Of a DNA stretch of 64,000 nt, positions 10,490-21,021 are shown one piece after another (the stretch's first letter is position 1; every line of letters begins with the position of its first letter). The DNA lies in the NCBI GenBank assembly GCA_016584305.1, contig JACEEZ010026202.1, forward strand, positions 22,501 through 86,500, in the 5' to 3' direction. This DNA is from Chionoecetes opilio. Taxonomy: Eukaryota > Arthropoda > Malacostraca > Decapoda > Majidae. A program made the translations under genes and the position numbers. The notes under the pieces are model-generated. The model did no database searches. It was not told where the DNA came from and saw only the letters and a list, made by a program, of their open reading frames with translations.

Positions 10490-10997
10490 CAGGGCGAAAA
10501 CTAGGGGGGGGGGGCCCCGAGGGGGGACACGTCCCCCGGCGCCGACCTTGGGGGGGGCGAAAAAAATGAGCTTGGCGAAAAAATTATACGGGGCTTTAAA
10601 GGGGAGTGTGAAAAAAAAAAATTTTTAATATTTTTATCACTACAGACAATCAGGGGGTTTTACCCGGGGTTTGGGGAGGGGGGGACGTCCCCGGGGCGCC
10701 ACTCAAGGGGGGGCCAAATTTTCCTCCCCCAAAATCAAATTAATTACCAAAATATATTTTTGAATGTGGCTTCAAAATGCTCCTTTTAGCCCATATTTCG
10801 AACTTTTTTCTTAATCAAAAGGGGGCGCCAAATAAAATAAATTACGTAAATAGAGTTTTAAAATGGGCTTCAAAAGCCTAGAATGGCTCATATTTCGAAC
10901 ATTTTTGGACCCCCCAGCGAGGGGCTCGTGCGCTCACCCCCCCCCCACAACCGGGGGCCAATTCCAGGTTGCCCTGCTTTCCCCTAGAACCCCCCTG
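10490..10997. mobile_element. hAT-type MITE 1, copy A version
   Basis: Counterpart of 20511-21021. It starts CAGGGCGAAAACTAGGGG and ends CCCCTAGAACCCCCCTG. The left target duplication GAGAACAG is intact at 10482-10489 but the right one is degraded to GAAAAG, whereas both are perfect in the other copy. That points to consensus error here. The interior has a direct duplication of an AATTACNAAAATA...GTGGCTTCAAAAT segment. Confidence 0.8.
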
Positions 10998-12697
10998 GAA
11001 AAGTGAGCTAATTGCGGGCGCGAGCACCACATATAGGGAGGATGTTGTAGGCCCAAAAAGGGGGCGGCGCCAGGCTATGAAGCATTACATAAACCCTTCG
11101 ATTACGACCCTTTATAATGGTACAGCACCTCCGTCCCCCGAGCCCCGACTCCCTCCCTCATTTATGTATAAGTGTAAGGAAATTCATTATGGACTATAAT
11201 CATGCATTTCCTATATCGATTGAAAACACGTAAAAAATGGGAAATTTTATCAGTCAACTTGAAATAAAAATGTTTCATAAAAAATGCAGGCAATCAAATT
11301 TGTGTGTTAGAAACCCTTTTTCATGTAAAATTTGAACACAAACCCAAAGAACTTGCCCAAATACGCCATCAATAGGCGTGTTGTTGGGAACGAGCTTTTA
11401 AAGGGCCCCGCAACCTACCCCCCAAACCCGCTTCATTTTTTTGCTTTCGAAGCCTGGAACCAAACCCCTCCCCCTTCCCCCGGGGTTTAAGTTCAAGGGC
11501 CCATCCCCCCCCTCCTTTGGGGGGTTTAACCCGTACCCTCAAAACCATAAAAACTAACATACCCGGTTAAAAAAAAGTATGGGAGTTTTTATTTTTTTTT
11601 TACTTAAAGGGGTTATATATCATTATAATTTCAGACAGTTCAGTAGAGGTCGTTTTCTAAACCAAAAGAACATTGATTCAATCCGACATAAACCCAACCA
11701 CTAAGACATAACTTAAATTAAATGTTGAAACTATTTCTGGTATTATTAATTCCTGCAGTAGAAAAAACGGGTAAAAATATAAAAATCAAGAACTGGAAAA
11801 TGTCGCCCGAAAAAATATAAAACACTCGCCGACGCAAAAAATTGGAACACTTCCGACGTCGGCGAGAATTCCTATCGACGACTATTCCGGTACCCCCGAG
11901 CTGAGGGATCACTGATCAAGTCAACAAATTCCATAACGTAGTTAAATTTATAAAAAAAAGGGGACTTACACGCCGCAAATTTTAGTATAAATGCAATTCA
12001 AGAATAGTAAAATGGTGACAATATTGACTACTGACATATACTTCTTAAACTACGGTACGGCAAAGATATAAATGTGACTCACTTGCTTCCACTCACGGAC
12101 GAATAACTTGACGATATACACTGCAGGGCACGGCACGGCTTTTGTTACTGCTACGCTCTCCTTCACAAACACGGTACTACATATTTCAGGGCACAGGGTG
12201 GTATATTTGTGGAGGTTGTGGCACCAGTGTTGAGGGCTGGCACCTACTGGGGGGGAGGGGGATGCCTGGTGTTGCCTCCACACAGTGCCAACAACACAAC
12301 GCTGCAACACACTCCAACACTGCCTTCGCCAACAACTACACATACGATAACTTGATTTACAAGTCTTTTAACATATAGTTTCATTCAGCAAAACGCGCTG
12401 TAAACCAAATCACAACAATTATATCGACAAATGATGAGTTGCACCACGGACCCCACCAAACCCCGGCCCAGTGTCGTCTGCTGCGGCCAGTTTTCTTTTC
12501 ACTCGTCGATCTGATCCAGAGGCTGCCATTGTTTAATTTTATTCCTTATACACTACATGATCCTTAAAAGTCGTTCACGGCCTCATCTTAATAGTCATAC
12601 AAACATACGCATGTTTATGATAAACCAATAACATTATAACGCCGTAAACTTGTGCCTTGACGGCCTTCACTCTCACTTTTCTAATATTACATAAAAA
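10998..12697. other. Unassigned sequence inside copy A
   Basis: No exon or element recognised. A small perfect hairpin, CTCGCCGACG with CGTCGGCGAG, lies near 11826-11866 (copy B near 21967-22010). The frames in this stretch are short and do not agree between the two copies, which argues against coding function. Confidence 0.5.
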
Positions 12698-13429
12698 CAA
12701 GAAAATAAGGAAGCTACAGGAGGCCGTGAGACCTACACGTGGTAGTTCATGTTACCTAAACACCACCTACATCCACCAACCTGGATGCAATCACAATAAT
12801 ATTCTCCCTTCTGTCGTCGTCGTGATGTTATAATAACATAAGAAAATAAGAACATAAGGAAGCAAATGTTACTTTACATTCACTTCTCATCCCCACCCAG
12901 GGGCGTAGCTAGACATTTGGGGGCCCGGGGGGCTTAATTCCTGGAGGGGCCCCCTCTAAAGTTTGCAGGTGTTGGGGGGGGGGGGGGGGGGGGGATGCGA
13001 GCGAAGCGAGCCCAACGAGCTGGGGGTTTCGGGCGGGGCTGTAAGCCCCCCAACATGGGGGGCTTTTGTAAACAAACATATTTCATGGAGGCCCTTTATA
13101 CAATACTTAAATCACTTGCTAATGTTAAGACAACTTAAAAACACATTTGTGACATTAATTTTATATTACTATATGATAAAAATCCTTGGTCTACCTTAGA
13201 AATGTGCCTTGGGAATGGAGTGAGTGGGGGGTGCAATATTTTCCCTTGTACCGTCAACGCAGCACTGATGAGTGATGCATTGGGAGCCCCCCTCTTTTGG
13301 GGGCCGGGGGGCGTTTTCAAACAGACCCCCCCCCCCTTACCTACGCAACTGTCCCCACCCATGAACTGTTCTAGCCTCCTTTTAAAGCTCCCCAAACTAC
13401 CTGTCTACTGAGTCCATTCCAACAATGGG
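12698..13429 (-). mobile_element. CR1-like LINE 3' portion, split by a hAT MITE
   Basis: On the minus strand the last RT-ORF residues (WNGLSRQV near 13400-13422, then GSFKRRLEQFMG near 13355-13395) lead into a 3' tail ending in GCTTCCTTATGTTCTTATTTTC-like sequence (12840-12865) and CACGGCCTCCTGTAGCTTCC (12705-12735). A 454-bp hAT MITE (12898-13351) interrupts it. The upstream part continues at 16302-16620 beyond the foldback element. Confidence 0.75.
12898..13351. mobile_element. hAT-type MITE 2 with perfect 8-bp target duplication, copy A
   Basis: Starts CAGGGGCGTAGCTAG and ends TTACCTACGCAACTG, imperfect inverted termini. It is flanked by the direct repeat TCCCCACC at 12890-12897 and 13352-13359. 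The interior has a G17 run, AGCGAAGCGAGCCCAACGAG and no coding capacity. It sits inside the CR1-like LINE tail, so it inserted after the LINE. Confidence 0.9.
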
Positions 13430-14490
13430 CCCCAGACATAACTACGTCACGGTTTGTTTACATCGGTGCATTGTGGGGATAAGGCGGGGTCGCCGCGGGT
13501 GGACCTACGAAGGGAAAACTACGCGATGGAAGAATTTAGAGTTATTTTGCGCGAAATTGATATTCCAGGTGCTATATTACTGTGCTCTGTTCTCGCTGAA
13601 AAACACTATAGAGAAGACCTGAGGGTAATGGCTGATGTGCAGAGGTTTCAAAAACTAAAAAAAACAGAGTCATAACAGAGCCTCGTCAAAAGGTTTAAGG
13701 CAAATGGTAGGTACGTAATGTGTCCCTACCATTTGCTTACTTCTTAATGAGACTCTGCTGTGACTTTTTTCCTGGTTTAGAACCCTTTGCACATCAATCA
13801 TCACCTCAGGTCTTCTCTATGTTGTCAGCGAGCAGGGAATATAGCACCTGGAATATCAATTTCGACCGCAACAACTCGAATTTTTTTCATCGTTCGTAGG
13901 CTTCTTTTTGTAGGTTGTACTATTCATGGTTATGATTGAATTAAAATACCTTATTAATTGAGTTTTTTTGTTGTTTTTCCCTCATAATAAGTAGTGGTAC
14001 ATCATGGTTTAAGTGTTACTTGACGAGCCAATGCATACTCTGAGTCTACCACGGTTACCGGTCATTTCCCCCACACGTCAATTCGCCCACAAGACTTTCG
14101 CCCTCATGTAAGAGTCAATTCGCCCACATGTAAGAGTCAATTCGCCCACTTTTAAAGTCAATTCGCCACACGATCCATGTCACGGAGTCATGGAGTCACA
14201 TATCTTCCTCTAGCAGAAATGGAATGAACCACCTTGGGCGAAATGACGGAAAATTTCTAGGTTTGACCATACTCGCCCATTTCCCCCAAACAATTTTGGG
14301 GGACCTGTGGGAATGCGGGGTTTTCGGGTGGGGAACAAATTATGCGTCGGAAACACGTAATTAAAGATTTGTGTAGGGGGGTAAAATTCCTGGGATCTAG
14401 GGTAATTTCCTTATGTCTAGAGAAAATGCTAATCAAAATAAACCTAACCTAATAAAAATTAAGCTACCCTAGCAGGGGGCTTGACCCACC

Positions 14491-14640
14491 GATAACCTAA
14501 CCTAACCTAACCAAAATCTAACCTATCCTAACCTAAAAAAATTTCTAACCTAACCTAACCTAACCTAACCTAACAAAATCTAACCTATCCAACCTAACAA
14601 AATCTAACCTAACCTAACCTAACCAAACCCTAACCAAATC
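14491..14640 (+). repeat. CCTAA (telomere-type) array, left arm of foldback
   Basis: Runs of AACCT units broken by AAAATCT. CCTAA/TTAGG is the arthropod telomere repeat. Here it is interstitial and part of the element arm. The matching inverted TTAGG array is at about 15105-15340. Confidence 0.85.
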
Positions 14641-15104
14641 TAACCAAAAACTCCTAGCGGGGGGTTGGGAGGGTTTTCTCGAAAACACTAACAAATATAA
14701 CCAAACCCTCCTAGCGGGGAGGTTGGGGGGGTTGGCAAGGAGGGGTTTAATGTCATGGTTATGCAACTTGTTTTTGGATGGAGTAATAAGATAAATCAAA
14801 GCAAAATCTAACCAAACCCCATTACCGTCAGCGAGTTTTCCCGATTTGTGTAGGGAAAAATATCCCTTAACATTTCCCTTTCCTCAGGTACCATGAGGTA
14901 AGGATGGGTAATGTCACCGTGGTTATGCTACTTTTTTATGGATGGTGTAATAAGATAAATCAAGCAAAGGTTGGTGATGTTGGTACAGGTATCCCGGTCA
15001 TTCGCCCACAAAGCCATTTCGCCACACCAGGAGTCATTTCGCCCAAAAGGTCAATTCGCCCACATATGGAGTCATTTCGCCCCCACTATGGAGTCTAGGA
15101 GCTA

Positions 15105-15340
15105 GGAGGTTAGGTTATATTTGTTTAGTGTGTCGAGAACCCCCACCCCCTCGCTAGGAGGTTTTGGTTAGATTTTTTTAGGGTTTGGTTAGGGTAAGTT
15201 TTGATTTGGGTAGGTTAGGTTAGATTTTGTTAGGGTTTGATTTGGTTAGGTTAGGTTTGCTTAGGCTAGGTTATCGGTGGGTCAAGCCCCTGCTAGGGTA
15301 GGTAATTTTGGTTAGGTTAGGTTTATTTTGGTAGGCAATT
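15105..15340 (+). repeat. TTAGG (telomere-type) array, right arm of foldback
   Basis: GTTAGG units mixed with GATTTTGTTAGG and GATTTGG variants, the inverted partner of the left-arm CCTAA array. Confidence 0.85.
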
Positions 15341-16301
15341 TCTCTAGACATAAGGAAATTACCCTAGATCTAGGGAAATTTACCCCTCTACACAACTCTT
15401 TAATTACGTTTTTTCCGACGCATAATTTGTTCCCCACCCGAAAACCCGCATTCCCACAGGTCCCCAAACTTGTTTTGGGGGAAAATGGGCGAGTATGGTC
15501 AAACACTAGAAATTTACCGTCATTTCGCCAAGGTGGTCATTCCATTTCTGCTAGAGGAAGATATGTGACTCCATGACTCCGTGACATGGATCGTGTGGGC
15601 GAATTGACTCTTACATGTTTGGGGAATTGACTCTTAATGTGGGCGAAATGCTTGTGGGCGAATTGACGTGTGGGCGAAATGACCGGTAACCTGGTATAGA
15701 CTCAAGAGATGCATTGGCTCGTCAAGTAACACTTAACCATGAGTACCACTACTTTTATGAGGAAAGACAAAAAAAAGGAACTCAATTAATAAGGTATTTT
15801 AATTCAATCATAACCATGAATATGTACAACCTACAAAGAGAAGCCTACGACGATGAAAAAAATTCGAGTTGTTGCGGTTCGGGAATTTGATATTCCAGGT
15901 GCTATATTTCCGTGCTCGCTGACAACATAGAGAAGACCTGAGGTGATGATTGATGTGCAAAGGCTTCTAAACCAGGAAAACAGTCACAGCAGAGTCTCAT
16001 TAAGAAGTAAGCAAGTGGTAGGACACATTACGTACCTACAGTTGCTTACCTTTTGACGAGGCTCTGTTATGACTCTGTTTCTTGGTTTAGAAGCCTCTGC
16101 ACATCAGCCATAACCTCAGGTCTTCTCTATAGTGTTGTCAGCGAGAACAGAGCACAGTAATATAGCACCTGGAATATCAATTTCGCGCAAAATAACTCTA
16201 AATTCTTCCATCGCCGTAGTTTTCCCTTCGTAGGTCCACCCGCGGCGACCCCGCCTTATCCCCACAATGCACCGATGTAAACAAACCGTGACGTAGTTAT
16301 G

Positions 16302-16620
16302 GGTAGGGTCCATTTACCACCCTATTTGTGAAAAAGTTTTTCCCTATTTTTTTTAAATCTACGCTTTTCCAGCTTGAATCCGTTACTTCTTGTTTTACCC
16401 TGATATACTCGCCGTAAGAACTTTTCCTACATCTCCTTTAAATTTTATTTATCCCTTTATCCACTTAAAAAATTTATATCAGATCGCCCCTTTCTCTAGG
16501 TAAGTCTCTTATCTTGAGTGAGTGTAAATTTAATAGCTTCAATCTCTTCTCATAACTAAAGTTATGCATCTCATGAATCATTTTGGTCATTCTTCTTTGC
16601 ACTGATTATAACAAGGAAGG
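16302..16620 (-). mobile_element. CR1-like LINE reverse transcriptase C-terminal fragment, copy A
   Basis: The minus strand encodes RRMTKMIHEMHNFSYEKRL followed by LKLLNLHSLKIRDLPRERG, typical of the region after the polymerase core of CR1/Jockey-like non-LTR elements. It then continues, with frame breaks, to FTNRVVN at the foldback boundary. This is the upstream part of the LINE whose end lies at 12698-13429. Confidence 0.8.
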
Positions 16621-16830
16621 AAGCTCTTTCTAACAAGAAAATAAGGAAGCTACAAGAGGTTGTGACTTGTGAGACCTACACGTGGTAGTTCCTGTTATTA
16701 TGAAGGACGCCGAAGTGGGAGCTGCAGCTCTCATGACTACAGGAGGTCACTGTTCATGGAAGGCTGGGACAGGGAACTATGTAATGTTCCATGGGCGTAC
16801 CTGTTAGGACCGACAGCGCCACATTGCATG
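16621..16830 (+). mobile_element. Second LINE-tail fragment
   Basis: Contains AACAAGAAAATAAGGAAGCTAC, GTGAGACCTACACGTGGTAG and TTCCTGTTA, matching the LINE tail at 12700-12760 and, inverted, at 3930-4000. It probably marks the 3' end of another truncated copy on the minus strand. A 61-codon frame here is part of the repeat. Confidence 0.55.
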
Positions 16831-17010
16831 CCGTGCCCACTATTATCCTTATGAATCCCGTCAGAAGAATCCTTTCACAGACTCTCTGACAGGTAACATC
16901 ATCAATCAGGCATCACAATTCAGGGAATAAATTTTATTTCCCATTATGTGGGAAAATCATTGTGGGCCCAAGGCAGTATAGCACTCTGTCGAAGTCGTCT
17001 TTGTACTAGT

Positions 17011-17048
17011 ACCAAAGACCCTCTACAACATTGTAGAGGGTCTTTGGT
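17011..17048. repeat. Perfect 18-bp-arm hairpin, copy A
   Basis: ACCAAAGACCCTCTACAA (17011-17028), a 2-base loop CA, and the exact complement at 17031-17048, with short further pairing of GTACT/AGTAC outside. In copy B (about 27160-27200) one arm has lost a base. Confidence 0.85.
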
Positions 17049-17169
17049 AGTACTACACCTATGGGCTATGGAGCAATACATCGGTTCCCTGTTCATAGAC
17101 CCCATGACCCGTGATTTCATCCTTATTACTCCTAGGCATGAGGGCTGCAGCGCCCCCTTCGGCATCCCC

Positions 17170-19468
17170 CTTTAGAATAACCTTACAACGGCAGAAGAGA
17201 GAAGAGAGGAGTGAAGTGTTCAAGTGGCAGTCACGGCCGTTGCACAACTATGTGTTTAAGGTTTATTAACTCAATACAGCAGGTGTATGCAGGTGAAAGA
17301 TAAGTAAATTTTCTTTTTTTATTCATTCCGGCTAAAATAAATATGGACATTACTTATGCACTTAGTAATAACTGTACAATTTAGTAGTAGCATTTAAGAT
17401 CGTGTTTTTCTTAAATCAAGATGCATCAAGAGATGGAATAAAAGTATACTACAATAGCTGCTCACTTTGTAAACACCAACATTTCTCCTCTTTGGTATCA
17501 CTGGACAAAATTAATCATGGGCTCTTTAATTTCAGCACTAAACTTGGTGGTAAGCAGGTTATGCTATTTTGAAAATTTTGAGAGTTTTAGTGGTCTCAAT
17601 TTGTAAAGTTAATCCCAGCAGACTTTTCATGAACATCAGTAGGCCTACATCATATTAGTTTTCCCCATCATTGAGACAATATAAGCTTATTACGATCATA
17701 GGCCCCCTATATAACATATTCTTAATTTCCCTGCTTGTTCATCACCTTTTGAGGTGAAGTGTGGACCATTTTCTATCTAAACCCACACGTACAATAGGCC
17801 AAGATTGTTGACCTGCTACTCTTCTGGGAGCGCACAAATAAACGGGCAGACAGGATTACTGACCTGCTTTACCAGGCAGAAATATCACAAATGTCCACAT
17901 GAAATCCAAGACATATTCTCAGCTAAAATTTGAACAAGGGATACAGCACGAAAAAGAGACAACCCCTAAGCTGCATCTGTCTTGAATTACGGAGCCTAAA
18001 TTTATGAACTGAGTTAATTTGCTGGCAGTTTACAAATAATTTGTACAAAGTGTAAATGGCCTCCACTAATTCACTGTTGATGAATCAGATTGTGTTGAGG
18101 GTCAGAGCAGCTATGTGAAACCCCAGTATACTTATCACATACCATAAGTAAATATATTTCTGACAACTGACAACTTTACTAATTTCCAAGGGTTTTTCTT
18201 GTTCTCCTCATTCCCTCACCTCATGGCTTAAAATGACTCTATACAAGGCACTAGAACCCCAATGGAGAAAAATTAACAAATGTAACTTGTGTATTGAAAA
18301 TCCACAGCAAAGGTTATGAAATTACAAGCGAGTGCTTGTTATATGTAACTATTCCCACTAACGTAACATTGCATGTTGCCGCCAGTATAAGTTTCATAGG
18401 CTGCGGAAAACAATCACATACCTCGGGTTTGGGAAAGGTTTTAAAAAAATGAAAAAAAATCTTTAATATCATGAATGATGACATGTAACTTTGATGAAGG
18501 ATGCTAAATCTATTTAATGAATATAAGATAATTGTTCTGAGATCTTATCAATTAAAAAATATTCCAGAATTCAAGGACTGGATGCTCCCTTGTCATAGAT
18601 TCAATGTAGCAAGTGACGTGACAACCACATAAGCATTGACAAAGGAGCAGCTACTGTCTATGCATATGTAACTATACTTTACCATACTCTGTAGAGCTAC
18701 CTTCCTATCAAACAAAGATAGGAACCACATTTAAAATTTCTAATACACTGTCTAAAAAACAATTATAGTGGTCCCACTTGCCACATCAAGAAAGAAGCAG
18801 TACCATTCACCATGGGGCAACATAAGCAGCAGGACAATCGTCAAGTGCACAGCCAGCAGAAAGTTATCCTCCGCTATGTCAAGGATTAACTAAAGAAAAG
18901 CCATCCATCACGTGCAGAATATCAACGGTAATAAATTATGTATCATGACAAACATGTCTAAATATGGAAAGGTTATCGAGTCTACCAGATGAGAGTATAA
19001 AAACAAAATACTAGAAATTCTATCACCTAACTATAAGAATTTTGTATTACAGTTCGGTTAATGATTACAGACATTAAAACATTTTCTACAATTAGAGGTT
19101 TTAGCTAATTCATGTTCTAATTTGAGGAAAAATATCACAAGGGTAAGATGGAAAATTACAATGAAATATGTATAGTGATACAGTAGTATGAAAAAAAAAT
19201 GGTTATTAGTATTTTTCTAATAAGATAGATTCATTACTTTCACAATAAACTTTAGCTTTATAAAGATATGTGTTTAGTCTATAAAATATGTACACTTATC
19301 ACTGAATGCTGTGGCGTTTGGGGTTGTAGTGACTAGTGAGCCCAATGGCCACTTCACGTGTCTGGTACTACTCTGTGGGGCAGCCAGCCTGGGTGTGTAA
19401 CCCTGAGACTGAGGCATAGAGTGCTGTCTCTATAAACCTGTGTCATAGAAAAGATAGAGGACAAGGCT
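17170..19468. other. Unassigned AT-rich sequence inside copy A
   Basis: About 2.3 kb with no exon, repeat or element recognised. The counterpart at 27320-29633 is collinear but differs by many indels. Confidence 0.5.
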
Positions 19469-19469
19469 N
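19469..19469. other. Single N (assembly gap)
   Basis: The only ambiguous base in the window. It lies exactly between the end of copy A and the start of copy B. Confidence 0.99.
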
Positions 19470-20510
19470 GGGGGGGGACATTCTAACACTTGGACGCAAA
19501 TATTGAGTCATCCATCACACCGGCGGCACCAAACCCTCTCCCTGACACCCCGGAAGGTTCTGAGTAATGTGATGAGTGACGTTTATTTTACACACACTTG
19601 ATGACACATTGATCATAATTATGATTTTTTTATTTACTTCCCCCGGTGATGAGGAATGACAGCACGAGGCGAAGGTTGTTCCTATTGTTCCTATTTCCTG
19701 CTGCCGTGAGTCACCGTGCGTGGGGCGGAGGTTACCTTTCCTTTGATCGTAACAACACACAGTACTTCTCTTCACAACACTTCATACAATACTTCACCCC
19801 AGGCACGCTATCGGGGAATTCAAAGAAGTTACATGAATTCTTACCGCTGGCTACTCTATTTTTTTTTGTTGAATAATTATAATCGTATTGAATTAATCAA
19901 CAATTATAAAACCAATAATAACTATAATAATGATAACGATAATGATGATAATGATGTACTGATAATAATAATAATAATGGTAAAAAATAACTATTTTTAT
20001 TATAAATTATTTTTATTATTATCAATAATATAGTCATTATTACTATTATCACTACCATTATTATCATTTATTATAAACTTTAATCCTCCCTATCGGTCGG
20101 TAGTTTCATCCAAACAGATATCACTAACTACTACTATTAGTACTACTATTACTATTGTTGCCTAAATATCACTACAGCAGCTTCTGCCGCTACTACTGGT
20201 ATATGTGTAGCCTACCTCTAATACTATGGGAATAATCAACCAAAACAATGCTAACCAGTCACACAGGTAATGCCGCCGCTCACCTGTAGGGGCACATCAC
20301 GGTAATATTTGCGGCTTGTGAAGTCTGAAGAGGATGAGGTTGAGTTTCCGCCGCAGGAGGAGGGCGTGAGGGGCTCCAGGGGCGTCACCACATCGCGGTC
20401 CTCGCTCATCCTTGCTGGCGGGACAGACGAGACAGTGTTACCCCCACAGAGCCCTGGGTGCCACGCCGGCCAGTTATACACTGCTGCTCAAGACACTGCT
20501 GCGAGAACAG

Positions 20511-21021
20511 CAGTGGCGTAACTAGGGGGGGGGGGGTCGAGGGGGGACACGTGCCCCGGGGGCCGACCTTGGAGGGGCGCAAAAATGAGCTTGGCGAAAA
20601 TTATACGGGGCGTTCACAGGGGAGCTGTTAAAAAAAAAAGGGTTTATATTTTGTATCACTTCAGACAATCATGGCGTATCCCGGGTGTGGAGGCAGGGCA
20701 CGTGCCCTGGGCGCCACTCAAGGGGGGCGCCAAATCTTCCCCGCCAAATCAAATTAATTACCAAAATATAGTTTTGAATGTGGCTTCAAAATGCTCCTAT
20801 ATATAGCTCATATTCGAACATTTTCTTAATCAAAAGGGGGGCGCCCAAAACAAATAAATTACGTAAATAGAGTTTGAAGTGGCTTCAAAATTCCTAGAAT
20901 GGCTCATATTTCGAACATTTTCTCGGACCCCCCAGCAGCAGAGGCTCGCTGCGCTCACCCCCACCCCCACAAACCAGGGGCGCAATTCCAGTGCTTGCCT
21001 GCTTTCCTAGATACGCCCCTG
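20511..21021. mobile_element. hAT-type MITE 1 with perfect 8-bp target duplication, copy B
   Basis: A 511-bp element starting CAGTGGCGTAACTAGG and ending CCTAGATACGCCCCTG (reverse complement CAGGGGCGTATCTAGG). The direct repeat GAGAACAG flanks it at 20503-20510 and 21022-21029. The interior has CACGTGCCCCGGG, TCGCTGCGCTCA and an internal direct duplication. Non-autonomous, no coding capacity. Confidence 0.92.

Larger units (their letters stand above)
13437..16301. mobile_element. Nested palindromic foldback element with telomere-type repeats, copy A
   Basis: The ends are CATAACTACGTCACGGTTTG and its exact complement CAAACCGTGACGTAGTTATG. Inward from each end lie (1) a module of about 200 bp encoding a REIDIPGAILLCS-like peptide; (2) a diverged inverted version of the same module (VEIDIPGAIFPCS-like), giving a hairpin inside each arm with its loop near TAGGTACGTAATGTGTCCCTA; (3) a minisatellite of TCAATTCGCCCACA units; (4) a CCTAA array on the left (14491-14640) and a TTAGG array on the right (about 15105-15340); (5) a central part with a direct repeat of GGTGTAATAAGATAAATCAA. 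The arms are about 1.2 kb. It interrupts a CR1-like LINE between residues reading FTNRVVN and WNGLSRQV. Target duplications are uncertain (GGGCCCCA left, GGGTCCA right). Confidence 0.85.
9469..19468 (+). repeat. 10-kb duplicated block, copy A
   Basis: From the words GACATTCTAACACTTGGACG (start) to ATAGAGGACAAGGCT (end) this block matches 19470-29633 in the same order and orientation. The differences are mainly single-base indels, homopolymer changes and scattered substitutions. It ends one base before the only N in the window. All elements listed inside it have a counterpart about 10 kb downstream. The simplest reading is two unmerged versions of one locus. Confidence 0.95.

Noticed and set aside
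14491..15340. Chromosome end (telomere)
   Set aside because: CCTAA and TTAGG arrays are short, interrupted, mirrored and embedded in a mobile element with unique DNA on both sides.
16669..16854. 61-residue plus-strand frame MRPTRGSSCYY...
   Set aside because: Part of the LINE tail repeat, present at several loci; not an independent gene.
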